A stretch of 64,000 nt of DNA from Neofusicoccum parvum (lineage: Eukaryota > Ascomycota > Dothideomycetes > Botryosphaeriales > Botryosphaeriaceae), in contig CP087207.1 in NCBI GenBank assembly GCA_020912385.1, forward strand, positions 124,001 to 188,000, written 5' to 3'. Position 1 is the first letter of the stretch. Each line of letters begins with the position of its first letter. Below, piece after piece: positions 24,604 to 36,904 of the stretch. The notes under the pieces are model-generated. The model was given only the letters and a program-made list of their open reading frames with translations, was not told where the DNA came from and made no database searches. A program made the position numbers and the translations under genes.

Positions 24604-25315
24604 ATGCCGAGCCCGATCGTGCAGCAAACCATCATGGCAGCGGTGCTGTCCGCAACCAGCAATGTCCTTGCGCAGCTCATCACGGCGCAAAAGACTGGCG
24701 TGAGGCTCCAATTCTGTCCCAATCCGCAGCGTCCGAGCTGACCTTCCGTGCCCAGCAAGCTTTTACGATCGACCCCGCACCCGTCTTCAAGTTCGTCCTC
24801 TTCACCGCGCTGAGCACGCCGCCGAACGTCCTGTGGCAGGAATTCCTCGAAGACGTCTTCCCCGGACAGAAGAAGCTCCCGCCTGCTGCGTCGAAGGCGC
24901 CGAACGGGGAGAAGCCGGCGAAGGACGTGGCCAAGGACAAGGCGCAGGAGAAGAGCGCGGGGATGGACTGGAAGAACGTGTTCATGAAGTTCCTGCTGGA
25001 CCAGACGGTTGGCGGCGTGGTGAACACGGTGCTGTTCATCGCAGGCATGAAGGCTCTGAACGGCGCCGGTTCGCAGGAGATAAAAGTGGCGGTCCAGGAG
25101 GTACGTTACTGCCTTCTCAGGCTGCTTGGCTGGGCAGAATGCTTACATTTGCCGATCTGCAGGGTCTTTGGCCGATCTTCCTCGCCGGCACGAAACTCTG
25201 GCCCGCTGTCTCGCTCATCAGCTTCACGATGGTCCCTGTCGACAAGAGGGTGCTCTTTGGCAGTATCGTTGGAGTTGCTTGGGGCGTGTACTTGAGCCTG
25301 ATGGCTGCACAATAG
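24604..25315 (+). CDS. Mpv17/PMP22-family integral membrane protein
   Basis: Exons 24604-24699, 24756-25100 and 25163-25315 give 197 residues. The protein opens with MPSPIVQQTIMAAVLSATSN and LAQ, a typical Mpv17 start. Next comes FKFVLFTALSTPPNVLWQEF, then a charged Lys/Ala-rich loop (about 76-105) and further membrane segments. The C-terminal family signature is present: LWPIFLAGTKLWPAVSLISF, then VPVDKR and WGVYLSLMAA. Members sit in the mitochondrial inner or the peroxisomal membrane and act as small channels. The subfamily here is unclear, so I give no symbol. It is convergent with the 69-residue gene. Confidence 0.9.
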
Positions 25316-25883
25316 ACGGTCTCGCGCCACAGCTTCAGGAGTTCCCTCCTTGCGTATGAGAGGCGTTTATTGGTGAACTGATCATGTAGACTGGCAAATA
25401 GATGTAAAGAGTAGTCTTGGCTAGTTCACGGTAGGTAGAACAACTCTTCCTCTCCCTATGGCTTGGCTCAACGACTCGGCCTTTTGGTATTCGCATCGGT
25501 ATTCGCATCCGTATTCGGCATCTCACCTGAAACTCGTACTCGGAATATTTAATTTACACCCTTCATGAATAATATGTCTTCGATGGCTCGGTTCGGACGG
25601 ATTGTTGTTGACAAGAATGATTTCAAACCCCAGAGCAAGCCCTCAACTCCTACCCGACGAAAACAGAATTGGATATCTCAAGTCGCTGCGTCTACGCATC
25701 CCACCTGCGCTCATGACGGCAAAATCACCCTAGCTGAGCCTATTTCTTTTCTCATGTCGCCCAAGAACCGAAAATGCCGATCCACCAAGCCTTGCTGTTC
25801 CCGTAGAAGCTGGTGAAATAGCCTGCGGTGCCTCTGCTTTTTGTCAGAAATGCGCACGGCACGGGCTTTGTTGGACTGCCAGC
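25316..25883. other. Convergent 3' region with a short tandem repeat
   Basis: 3' sequence of the Mpv17-type gene and of the 69-residue gene. A 12-bp unit (GGTATTCGCATC) is repeated twice plus a degenerate third copy at 25487-25523. No gene is visible. Confidence 0.6.
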
Positions 25884-26093
25884 CTACCCTTTCCCGTAAA
25901 ATTGCTTGTCGCGCTCTTTCTCCCATTTCTTCCAGCGTTCTTTGTCAGGGAGCGAAGCGTCCATCCACTCTGGTTGCTTTGGTGTAGACTTAGATTGGCC
26001 GGCTTCTGATTTACGCGATGAGAATAGAGATTCCAAGCCAGACTTGGATGTGGCTCTAGTAGTTGATGTGGATGCGTTGTTTGAGTCCGCCAT
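25884..26093 (-). CDS. Small charged protein, 69 residues, function unknown
   Basis: Single exon. The N-terminal half is Ser/Thr-rich and probably disordered. The C-terminal half is compact and charged: QPEWMDASLPDKERWKKWEK followed by a short basic end (RDKQFYGKG), likely one amphipathic helix. The contrast between a loose start and a dense Trp/Lys/Glu end looks like real coding and not chance. I do not recognise a family. It diverges from the MAPR gene with 359 bases between start codons. It could be spurious, given its length. Confidence 0.5.
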   Translation of the reverse strand: MADSNNASTSTTRATSKSGLESLFSSRKSEAGQSKSTPKQPEWMDASLPDKERWKKWEKERDKQFYGKG

Positions 26094-26452
26094 TGAGGGG
26101 GCGATTCGTGATTGTGTCTGCGACTTGAATGGAAGCAGAGACGCGCATATGCCTATGTACTCAGGCAGCCCCAGCCGCCAGACACGGAAGGAAGTGGCTT
26201 GCCCTGCTGCGCCATGCTGGCGGAATGACGCTAAGCGTAGGAGTCGGGCGGTGTTGATTGTTGATCGCCGGCCAAGACGCGGGGATCAGCACACGCCGCA
26301 ATTCGATGGACCGCGGCTTCCGGGGGAGCTCGCACTCGCAACGCGTCGTAAAGGCAATCATGGCCTCTTCTCCTCCCCAACCACCGCCAACCCCTATATA
26401 ACCCTCTTCACCGCGCCGCAGGTCTCGCTCTTCCCGCACCGACCCCGTCACC
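26094..26452. promoter_or_regulatory. Divergent region, 69-residue gene / MAPR gene
   Basis: 359 bases between two outward-facing start codons. A TATATAA-like sequence at about 26394-26401 lies some 55 bases before the MAPR ATG and could be its TATA element. Confidence 0.4.
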
Positions 26453-27577
26453 ATGACAGAGGTGCGCCAACGCAAGCCCAACGCCCCCGCCGCCCCGGCG
26501 GCCGACGAGGTCGACGACAAGAAGGACAAGAAGACGGCCGCGCCCGCGTCGGGCTACGACGTCGGCATCCTCAGCGTCGCCGTGGCCGTGGTCTCGATCC
26601 TCGCGCTGACCGGCCTCGCCATCGCCGCGGTCCTGCACTTCCTCGACCCGCTCCAGTACCTCGACCTGCCGAACACCAGCACCCCCTCCTCCTCCTCCGC
26701 CAACAACAACGACGACACCTCCAACCCCGGCCTCCGCACCTTCACCCCGACCGCCCTCGCCGCCCACTCCGGCACCGACCCCGCCCTCCCCCTCCTCCTC
26801 GCCATCAACGGCACCGTCCACGACGTATCCGCCGGCCGCCCCTTCTACGGGCCGGGCGGGCCGTACGCGCACTTCTCGGGGCGCGACGCGACGCGCGCGT
26901 GGGTAACGGAGTGCTTCACGGACGGGCTGACGGCGGGGGAGCGGGCGGACGAGGCCTTCGCAGCCGCGCAGCTGGTGGCCGACGCGCGGGGCCTGGAGAA
27001 GATGTTCGCGCCGCTGTGGCTGGACGAGGCGCTGCAGGACGCGGCCGACGGCGCGCCCGTGGCGGCCGATGCGGCCGCGCTGTTCCCGGCTGCGAACGTG
27101 CCGCCGGGCACCACGCTGCCTGAGCACCTGCGCGAGCAGGCGCGGAAGGCGTTGGCGCGGATGCCGGGCGGGAGGGTGGGGGAGGAGGAGAGGGCGGAGA
27201 GGAGGGAGGCGGATGAGAGGGAGGCGAGGGAGGCGGTGGAGAGGGCGCTGGGGAAGTGGGTGCAGTTTTTCGGCGCGAGCGGGAAGTATCCGGTCGTGGG
27301 GAGGATGGTGAGCGAGGGCGGCGAGGAGGAGAAGGGAGAGCCGCCGGCTTTGTGCGAGAAGGCGAGGAAGAAGAGGCCGATCAAGGGGGGGAGGTTGGAG
27401 CCGATGATGGGCATGATGCAGAAGATGATGGGAGGGGCGGGTGCTGGTGCTGGTGCTGCTGGTGCTGCTGGTGCTGCTGGTGCTGGTGCGGGCCAGAAGG
27501 GCAGTCCAGGTCAGATGCCGGATTTCGTGAAGCAGATGCTGGAACAGAGGGAGAAGGAGAAGAAGGGAAAGCAATAA
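26453..27577 (+). CDS. Membrane-associated progesterone receptor-type haem protein (cytochrome b5-like)
   Basis: Single exon, 374 residues. A charged N-terminus precedes one membrane helix (about 36-62, VGILSVAVAVVSILALTGLA). The cytochrome b5-like domain starts near 95 with LRTFTPTALAAHSGTD. It contains LLLAINGTVHDVSAGRPFYG and PGGPYAHFSGRDATRA; the Tyr residues here are the haem ligands in Dap1/PGRMC proteins. Unlike yeast Dap1 (about 150 residues) it has a long C-terminal part: an Arg/Glu-rich helix (about 240-265), a region with KWVQFFGASGKYPVVGRM, a Met-rich stretch and a Gly/Ala repeat. Known relatives support P450 enzymes and sterol synthesis in the ER. The length and tail make an exact orthologue uncertain. 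Confidence 0.85.
   Translation: MTEVRQRKPNAPAAPAADEVDDKKDKKTAAPASGYDVGILSVAVAVVSILALTGLAIAAVLHFLDPLQYLDLPNTSTPSSSSANNNDDTSNPGLRTFTPTALAAHSGTDPALPLLLAINGTVHDVSAGRPFYGPGGPYAHFSGRDATRAWVTECFTDGLTAGERADEAFAAAQLVADARGLEKMFAPLWLDEALQDAADGAPVAADAAALFPAANVPPGTTLPEHLREQARKALARMPGGRVGEEERAERREADEREAREAVERALGKWVQFFGASGKYPVVGRMVSEGGEEEKGEPPALCEKARKKRPIKGGRLEPMMGMMQKMMGGAGAGAGAAGAAGAAGAGAGQKGSPGQMPDFVKQMLEQREKEKKGKQ
27440..27490 (+). repeat. GGT-GCT codon minisatellite in the MAPR gene
   Basis: Near-perfect repeats of GGTGCT/GGTGCTGCT encode a Gly/Ala run close to the C-terminus. Copy number is likely to vary between strains. Confidence 0.85.
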
Positions 27578-27847
27578 GCAATCGTCATTTGAGTACTGAT
27601 TTAATCTTCGTACTAATCGTAATGCTATTTTCCCCCGTATTGACATGCTTTGTACCTATGGTTCTTGAGTTTGTACATTGGAAGAAGAACGTTGCAGCAT
27701 AATGTCCAGCTCTATATTCCGAAGACCGCACAAGGAAAACAAAATCGCTCTCGACGCCGTAAACACAAGCCAAAACAAAGGGAGCGTCAATCAAGACGCT
27801 CCCCAACAGTACATCTACAACACCACCTTTTCTCTAGACTCAGCCAT

Positions 27848-30426
27848 CTACAACCGCGCCGTCTCTCCTGGCGACGCCGCTGCCGCCTTCAACGCCTCCA
27901 GGTCCGCTTCTGTGAATTCAACGTATCCCTCACCCCTGCCTTTCACATTCAGCGACTCGGGCAGCCAAAGGATCTTGTCTTCGTTCATGTCACCCTCCGC
28001 GATCTTCTTCACGTCGATGCCCTCCTTCTTGAGCGGCGTCTTGTTCTGCTTGTTGTTGTGCATGGGCTGCATGTTGGCCGTGATGCGCAGGAAGATGGGC
28101 ACCGCGTACTTGGGCAGGCTCTTGCGGGCGAAGGCCAGCAGCGCCGCGTAGAAGGCCGGCGAGCTGCGGCGCTCGAGGGGGATGTGGAGGGCGGCGCAGC
28201 CGGCGCGGCCGTCGTAGCCGGGCACCTCGACGCCGTACACGATGGCCTCGTTCACGCCCGGGTAGTTGCCCAGCACCTCGGCCACCTCGGCCGTCGACAC
28301 GTTCTCGCTCTTCCACCGGAACGTGTCGCCCAGCCGGTCCATGAAGTACCACCGCCCGTCCGACGTGCGGCGGAGCGCGTCGCCCGTGCGGTAGAAGAGG
28401 TCGCCCTTGCGGAAGACGTCGCGGACGAACATTTTGCGCGTTGCCTCCGGGTTCTTCCAGTATCTGGGCAGAGGTTAGCGTGCTGCACAATGCTGCCATC
28501 TCAAAGGGGGTTGGCTCACCCGACAAAAGCCTTCTCACTTGCCACCTGAACAAGAATCTCACCACCCGCTTCGTACGGTCTCCGTCTCGCAAAGCCGGTC
28601 TTCGGATCTCTGTACATTTCGCCCGTCTCGTGGTCTATTTCTACAGGGATATAGACGTTCCGCAGCGACATCCGTTGAACCAGGCCGTGATGACCGACGG
28701 AGCCCTGAGTAAACTCTCCTGCATGTGAATTAGCGTAAGTCGTCCAGACGAAACTATAAGAAGCTGGGTATGGTCGTCTGATCCTGCCCCTGAAGGACTA
28801 GATGGAGACGTCGAGTAGTCAACTTACCGCTGCAGATGTTCATCAACGCAAAAACGCCTTCCGTGCTGTTGAAGAACTCCGCAACAGTCTGAACGCCGAA
28901 TCGTTCCCCAAACTTCCGCCACACGTCCGGACGCAAGCCGTTTCCAAACATGACCTTGACGCGGTGCTGCCTGTCCAATGGTGATTTGGGAGCCGCGAGG
29001 AGGTATCTTGCAGTCTCGCCCACGTAGCTGTTGTCGTCAGCATATGCCAAAAGAAACGACGGGGCCAGAGTTCTGAACTTACACGAAAGCAGTGGCATCG
29101 CTGTCTCTCACGTCCTTCCAGAAATTCGAGGTCGAGAACTTCTTGCCGATGCAAAGCGTGATACCGGTGGTGAGGCAAGAGACAGCGACGGTGTAGCCGG
29201 TTCCATGGTACAACGGCATGCAATCGTACCATCTATCGCCATTGGGGCCCGGGGAAAGACCAACCGCTTCGATACGAGGTTTCGTGATGGCGAAAGCGCG
29301 GCCGACCTCGAAGGGGCATGCCTTGGGGAGACCGGTGGATCCACTGTAAATGGCCAATTAGCCTTGCTCCTAGATCCCCTCCCCTGAATGGAAAGGCGCC
29401 GCCCGCGCAGAGAACGAGGGAACAGGAACCCCCCAGGACTTCGAAAGGGAAGAAGGCTGGGGAGGAAGGAAAACGAGGCTTACCTCGTGTACATCAAGCA
29501 CATGGGATCCGTCGGCTTCACACCCTCCCTGTATTTCCTCTCCGGCCGCGTAGGCTCCCTCGCCGCAATAGCGCTCTTCGTCTCCTCATCCATGACCACA
29601 ATGCGCATGCCCAGCTCGCCCTCGATGCTCTCCCTGACCTCGTCGATCCTCCGCCTGCAGCCCTCGTCGGCGTCGACCAGCAGCACGCGGGCGCCGCTGA
29701 TGCGCAGGCAGTGCAGCAGGCCCTGGCCGCCGAGGTTGTAGTTGATGAGGGCGGGCGCGGAGCCGACGGCCCAGGCGCCCAGCACGGCCAGCACGAAGTC
29801 GGCGCTGTTCTGCAGGTACACGGCCACCAGCGCGCCCGGCTCGACGCCGCGCTCCAGCAGGAAGCCCGCGTGCCGGCACGCCTGCGCGTGCGCCGCCGCC
29901 CACGTCACGCTGCCGCCGTCGCGCGACCACAGGCACGGCTCCGTCGCCGGCAGCCGCTTCACCTGCGCCTCGAAGTCGTACCACAGCGACGTGCGGTTGG
30001 TGCGGGCTGCGGTGCGTGTTAGCGGGTGTTTCTTTTTTTCCGGCGCAGAGGGGGGTTTGGGCGGTTGAGCGGTGGAGGTATTTCTTTTTCTTTTTCTGTT
30101 TTGGGTGGTGGAGGTGCAGGGGGCGGTCGGCGGAGAAGGGTGTTGTGGTTGTTTGTTGTCCGCGGCAGTTGGGCGGCAGTTCTCACCTTTCTCTTGGAAG
30201 CGGCCGATTTCGCGCTTGATGCTCCGCATGTTGCGCAGGTCCTTGGAGATGTGCAGCTTCGCGTCGACGTAGGCGGCGGCGGCGGTCGCGCCGGCCACGG
30301 CAGCGGCTGCGGCGGGGACTGCGTGCGCGCGTTCCCATGTCAGTTTCTCGCGGGTGGTGCATGGCGGGAGGGTTTAAGCTCAAGCTCAGGGCCGGCGACA
30401 TACCGAGAGCGGCCATCCTGGTGCGA
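27848..30426 (-). CDS. FAT1: Fat1-type very-long-chain acyl-CoA synthetase / fatty acid transporter
   Basis: Seven exons: 30426-30414, 30318-30187, 30006-29484, 29343-29083, 29027-28828, 28718-28520 and 28463-27848, giving 647 residues, usual for fungal Fat1. It activates long or very-long-chain fatty acids to CoA esters. Motifs: hydrophobic Ala-rich start; the AMP-binding loop YTSGSTGLPKA at about 221-231 (split by an intron); MPLYHGTGY; FYRTGD near 467; and the FATP signature RLGDTFRWKSENVST near 487. The C-terminus ARL fits a peroxisomal PTS1 tripeptide. The first coding exon is only 13 nt, which makes the start easy to miss. An in-frame ATG at 30548 would add a Pro/Arg-rich leader; I judge it untranslated. 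Confidence 0.93.
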
Positions 30427-30752
30427 CGCGTGCGGCGAATGGAGCTGGGGGAGGGCGGAGCGGTCGCGGAGAAGCAGCGGCGGCGTGCACGTCGCGGGCT
30501 GGCGGTGTTGTCTCTGGGGGGCCGCGGTGGAGGCGGCGGCAGCTTCACTTAAGGATCGTCGCTCGCTAGCTGCCGGCAGCTAAAAGGGTCTCTGGGGCCA
30601 CGGACGCCGGCAGTCACTCCAATAGCCGTGGTGACCGAGGTCATTGCAGGGCAATCAATTTCCCCAGACACGGCGCCAAACCTTCCCCACATTGACTGCC
30701 GGCCAAGGGCCCCAAACTGCCGGCCGTTAGCCCCCCACGGCCACACCCAGCC

Positions 30753-30795
30753 CGCTGCGAGAGCTGCGAGAGCTGCGAGAGCTGCCACAGCTGCG
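30753..30795. repeat. Short tandem repeat, unit GCTGCGAGA
   Basis: Three perfect copies of the 9-bp unit followed by two degenerate ones, in the non-coding stretch upstream of the Fat1 gene. Confidence 0.7.
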
Positions 30796-33700
30796 CGCAC
30801 CGCCGCTGCCAGAGCCTGCTGCTGCCACCGCGCGCCGCCCGTCGCACTGCCTCAGGAGCACCGGCCGCGCGACGCTGCCCGCTGCCCGCTGTCGTGGCCG
30901 GCCACGTTGGCTGGGCACGCCAACGCGCTGAAACGCCGCCGCGAGATAAGCTTGCTTCGTAAGCATCGCATTCTCAGATCTCGATGCTGCCCTCCCGCCG
31001 CCCGCCACCCAGCCAACCAGCGCGCACACCCAAGACCGGCGACCAAACCTACACGCGCAGCCGCCCCAACCTTATCGCCCGCCCAGCGGCACTTGTGTGG
31101 ACAGAGTGCCAAACTGCCGTGGCCTCTCCTCCTTAAACGCAACGACCCATCCGTCTCGGCCAAATACTCACCAAACTAGTCATAAGCCGCCCGCCTGGCC
31201 TGCACCATCATGGAAGGCAGCCCTGATGCCGCCCAGTCCGCCCGCGCGGCACCAGACCTCCCATCCCTCGTGTCCGGCTGGCAGAGCTTATTCGCGAACA
31301 CTGTTCGCCCCAGCCCTCGAGTGCCGCCCGCCGCCACCGCCATTTGCCGGGTGTCGTTTCGCGGCCGTCGCGCAACTCCGGGGGGAGGCGGGTTGTGGGA
31401 AGGGAAGGGGGGAAAGTTTGGTACACTTCCTTCGCCAAGGCGGTCAAACCGAACCGCCGCCAAGGTCCCGACGGGCAGGGACTGGTGAAGAGGAGGGGGG
31501 CCCGGAGACAGAGGGAAAGGGAAGACTGACTTATACCTGTACGCCCGACGACGGCCGGACACGTCTCGGACTCGCGGTGACGCGTGCTCGGACCGGTGGT
31601 GTGCGCTCCTCTCACTCCGAAGCTTCCGCAAACGTGGATGAAACGGGCCTCTGCGCTTGTACGAAGCACTGCCAGGCGCGCGCTCGCCGCTGCCGCAACC
31701 TCCTTCACCTCTCCTCTCCTCCTCACATCCTCCGCGCAATTGTGCATTCCGGAGACCTTTCTAGACGTCCAGTTCTCCGCCACCCTGCCTTGATCTGGCC
31801 CAGCTGTGGGTCGTGCGATCCATGGTGGCCGTATGTAGACAGCTACTGCGGATGCTGGGACGAGGATGAGACGAGGGTGTGCAGAGCCATCGAGTGGCAA
31901 TGAAGGATCTGCGCTGGCCAGACCGTTGTGGATATGATACTGGTGGAGACGAGGCACAGTAGAGCCGGACGCCTTGCAATGAAGCGCGAAGTCAAGGGTA
32001 GTGGTAAAGTGGCCTCGACCATCACTAGCCTCGCTGCCCGATGTAACGTGTTTCTCTGTTTCACCGCAGAGGATGGTCTGATGTTGGAAGGAATGCCGTT
32101 GAAAAATTGTAAGCCGACGGGGATTATTTTCACTTAGGTAAGTTCTTGAGGTGGCGATGTTGCTTAGGTGACAAATATCATTTCAGACGAAAACTCGTCG
32201 TGGAGACACGGAAAGGATAGTAGCCAGCAGAGGAGAAATGGGAAGGAGCGCAAATCAATAGTACCGTAGTATTCACCCGTTCACAACACCGTATCTTTTT
32301 CTTCCGCAAATGCTTGAAAATTTTCTTCATTGAAAAGAAATCGGAAAAACAAGAAAAGAAAAGAAAAGAGCAAGGCGTCGACGGCGACTTGCGTTCGATG
32401 GTCGCAGGTGAGTGGCGACTTCAAGAAGCGGCGAGACGTGTCGGGGTGGGTTGGTTGGAGCAGCGGCAATTGTGGCCTTGATAAAGTTTCGGATGACGAC
32501 GACGGAGTGAGGCTGCCGTCGGATGCACCGGCTAGCGGCCCGCAACTCTGGCTTGCAGCCTACAGCGGCATCGAGGAGATGCTGCGACCAAATCGTCGAT
32601 GGGGCAGTGACAATTTCGTATGTCTCGGATCTCTCCCGAATATCCTCTATCGTTGCGTGTCTCGAAAACTGCAGCGGGGCGTGCTCGTGCGGTAGAGAAC
32701 GCTGGTGGCGACGTCCGGAGAAAATGTACGTCGAACTCGTCACCGGTCTGTTGCTGCCGTCGCCCCCACCCACTGCCGCAGTCCGCCTTTTCTCATCCTA
32801 ATCACCTCACTTTCACCTCCGCATGACGTGAAAACCTTCCTTCTCTTCCGCGGAGTCGTCTCCTGTTCGCCTCACCTGCCCCTCACCATCGCCTCCTCCC
32901 GTCAAGGCCTCGGCAACGCATCATCGATGGCATGGCATGGGATAGTGACGTCTGCCCTGGCCGAGCTCTGAGTCGTGTCTTGAGTCGCGGTCCCGTACTC
33001 TGTTCACCGAGTTTCGTCTTCAGACGCAAAGAGAGCTGATCTTCATCCGTATCTTCGCTCGGTCGGCTCGAGTGGGAGGTCGGTGGACATATAACAAGTC
33101 GAATCGAGACCAGGGACGATCACCATCTACCAGTCTCCTCGAGTCGAGACTCGGGCCCCTGCTGTGGCTGGCTAACCTTCACATGCATAATGACGTCCCC
33201 GCATCACGACTCAGAAAGTGGGAGGCGACGCGGCTTGACTCTTGGTGGTGAGCCCACTCAGGGTCTCCGGCTCGCACCGTTGGCGACAGCTGTCAACGCT
33301 GAACGCTGTCCGTCAGGAGATTTTCGTCGTCTATGATGCAACTGCGGTGGCCTGATGCGCGCATCCCATTGCTATTTTCAGGGTCTGCGTCTCCGCACAT
33401 GTCAGTCAAACACTCAGATGGGCAGCGTATGGGGTAAGCTGCCGAGCCCCACTCCTCCGCCTTGCCGACCTGTGCCCATAGACGTCTCAGTTGGGAAGCG
33501 ATTCGTAGCGCCAGGGCTCCTCGTGCGGCTTGCCATTCCGATCGGAGTTGATGCGTGCGGGATGACCTATCAGCCCAAGACTCGGTGGTCCCGGGAATTA
33601 CTGCTAATGAAGGTTAGCTGCAGGGGACCTCCCGCCGAAACATCGTGATGGATGATGGAGATTGGTATTGCTGCGACGCACGACCAGACGCTGCAAGCAA

Positions 33701-36700
33701 CGACAGCATGCGGCATCTTGCACCTCCGCAGTCCTGCATCGCACCGCGTCCGAATACGGCATCCGCGGAATAACCTTGCCTTTTCTTAGAATGCGGCGAC
33801 GTCGAGCTTGGGCGAACGCGGGCAAGCAACGACTCGTGCGGGTCGCCGCCGCAAAGTCTCTGCAACGGGATTTAACAGCGCGGGAGGATACGGTTCGCAA
33901 GTTTATCTGTGACGTAAAATCTCGCTTCGCGGGAACTAAAAGGAAGGTGCCACCCGCATGAACGCTTCCGCCGTGATTCCTGGTCGGCGCAGCGTGTCGA
34001 GGTACCAGATCCATCAACTTGCAGCAGGAGCGTGGTGTAGCGACTCGTGAAGCTCGCCACCAGGGTCCATTCCGCAGCGACGATGCTTGGAGGGAGGTCG
34101 GCGCCGCTGATGCAATGTGGCCTGATTTTGGCTAAGCGGGCGGACATGGAGTCCATGTTCACCAGCCAGCCGGGAGTGCGGCATCTCTGGCAAGTCACCG
34201 TATTCAAAAACCCCATGACTGGCGCATGCGGCCACGATGCCATTCCACACCAGGCAACGCGAGGGGAAAAGACTTATCCAAATTAGCCAGCTCGTGCAAT
34301 AGACTCCCATAAGGCAACCCCGACTCTCGGCGGCTTTGGGGATCTTGGGGCCTTGCCCAAAAAGTATAACCCGAGCAGACCGGCGACTCGGGGGCTGGGC
34401 GAATCATTGACTGCTGCGTTACGGCATTTCCGGAGTATAACCCTAATCAAACCTCAGGAGATGCTGATACGTTGGTGTCGGGTCGCGCACTAGCTCGAGT
34501 CAATGAGATGCAATTCCGCTCCGAAACGATCAGGCAGCGGAAATCTATCGTCGGATAACGTACCTAGCCGAATCAGGCGTCGTGATCCTTCGGGATGCGA
34601 GGCATTAGTGCCTATCAGGAGACGTTGTGAGATCGAGAACAATGGCAACAGCGCACGACTCGCGTGCGAGCTCTCGGGGCTTTTATGTACTCGCTCTTAT
34701 CAAGAGAAATTTCGCAGTCGTCTGATGGGCCCGCCGGTGACGTCGTCGTGGTGCAGGACTGGCTGGCGGGCGTCCAGCGGGCCACAGATGTCATCCCGCC
34801 CGTGGATGAAGGGGCTCGCGTCGATCATCCAAACTGGTTCAATCCGACGCCCCGCCAAGGGCAACGGCGGCGACGCGCTAAGCGTCTCCTCCCAAAGCGG
34901 CGAGTCAGGCCCTGTTGGCCAACCACGGCCCGCGCCGAGCAGTACGAAGGTACACCGAATAGCCGGTACCGTGACCGCCCGCGGAACAGGAGATCCTACG
35001 CGCTTTGCCCATTCGAGAGGCTCTCGCCCAAGTCCCTGCCGTAGATGGGCACGGCGGAATGCGGGGATGCTGGCAGCCTGGGCGGCGGGCGGCCGGCCGG
35101 CGGACAAGGCCGTACTCGAGACACCGCTCCCCGCCGCGCCGCAGCGGAAGATAACGGGCGCGGTGAGCCGTGGAGTGGAGCCTCGCAACGGCCGGTTAAA
35201 CGTCTTTGCAGAGAATGCAGGGCCAGCAGCGCGTTCGCTGCGGCGCATGTGTTGCAGCAGGAACCGTCATCGCGCGCAGAAGCGGGTCTGCTCGAGTCAC
35301 GGGCGGTATGGGATGAATCGCCAGCAGGAGGATCTGGCGGGTACGAGTCGCTGCAGCGGCAGGCCCACGTCATGATGAAAGAGAGCGGCTCGTGGATGTT
35401 TCACGCAGGACGTGAGGAGGCGATTGAAAAGAGAAAGATCTGCTGTCCTCTCGTCTCGCGTCCTCACCTTCCATCTCGTTTGGCTTTTCATCCGCCGGCT
35501 CCGCGAAAATTGGCGAGGAGACGAGCATCACTGCTGATTCAGGTCCGAGACAGATCCCACAGCGGCCGAGCGACGACGGCGGAGCAGTCCAGGCTGCTCG
35601 GTTGCCTCCGAGCGCGGCGGAGGCACCTCCGGAGCGGTGTTCGCGATGAGTGGCAGATCTGCCGCAGGGGCATCGGTGCAGACCGAGGCGCGGCGAGGAT
35701 CATTGTCTGCGCTTCCCGCGCGGCCTCGCTAGGCCATGACGTCCGCAGCCCTACCGCTTGCGTTTCCCATGGCGGCAAAGTTTTCCAAAAGAAAGTTGCT
35801 GCCACATCCAAAAAATCTCGCGCCCACGCCTGACTAGGGAGGGTTAAAGCTCGCTTTGCTGAACGCCCTAGGGGGCCATGTGCGCATCAAACGGGGTGGC
35901 CGTTGTCCCGTCTCTTGGTGTTGGCGTCACCTCTGCGTCCGCTCCACGTGTCAGCGGCGCGGCATGCCTGCGTGCACCGCATGCTGAAGCTGCTTTGGGA
36001 CTCGCGGAGGCGAATGGGCAGAATATGGTGCTGACGGGCCTCGTAATCCCTCCCTTGCCCCCCATCCGACGCCCACACGGCACAGCGATGCTTCGGCCGG
36101 ACCGCTGGAGCGGCAGCGGCCAGCGCTGATGGAGGGGGGCTTCAACACCACAGATTGGCGGGTCTTCGTCGGCGAGATCTCGCGATGCCTCCACGTGTGC
36201 CGTGTGCGCCACAGCTGCACGTCTGAGAACCTCTCAGTGCCGCCATCCCGTTGCCACCACGTGCGGCAGCGCAGCCAAGGGGCGCCGGCGTGGGCTTCAC
36301 ATGCTTCTAGAAGAGCTAAACGGCCCCAAGCTGCAAGGAAAACGTTTTCCCCGGGGCCATGTCCCTGCGCATGCCAATGGCCATCGGAAGCGGGCTGCAT
36401 GCTGCGACGCGCTGAATCTCCGGCGCAGCACAGACTTTTGCTGATCGCCTCGTCGCTGAAGCGCGTGGCCACCCTGTCCCGGCAGCGTTCCGGATGGACG
36501 CTGGGCGATCGAGAAGCGCGCAGCTCGGGCAGGGGGGCCCAAAGCGGAAGCGCTCGTTTCAGGGTTCATCTGGGCTGCCGCTGGGTAGCGGGCGGGAATG
36601 CGAGCACGGAGATGATGCACGGCGCCCAGGGCGCGGGCGCCGCTGCTAGCAGGCGCGCTGGGGAGCCTGCGACGGCGGGGCACGTGGAGAGCGACGGATG

Positions 36701-36904
36701 CTAAGGATGCGGGCGCGGTGTGCGTGGTGCTCAAACGCAATTGGAGCGACGGGCGGCATAATATAACAGGAGAGAAGCCAAACGGCGGCGAGAAGGACCG
36801 ACTGCAGCGCGATGCGCAGAGCCTCGACGCGAGGTGGTGCAGGGCACTTGGGTCGACGTGAGGTCGCGGGCGTGGCGGCTCCTTCGCCTGTGGCGGCAGC
36901 AGGG

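Noticed and set aside
26408..27646. 412-codon frame on the minus strand
   Set aside because: Mirror of the single-exon MAPR gene; Leu/Arg/His-rich low complexity.
30427..30548. Upstream in-frame ATG for the Fat1 homologue
   Set aside because: It would add a Pro/Arg-rich leader unlike the hydrophobic start usual in the family.
34503..35375. 290-codon frame on the plus strand within the gene-poor block
   Set aside because: Composition and overlap with opposite frames argue against coding; no motif.
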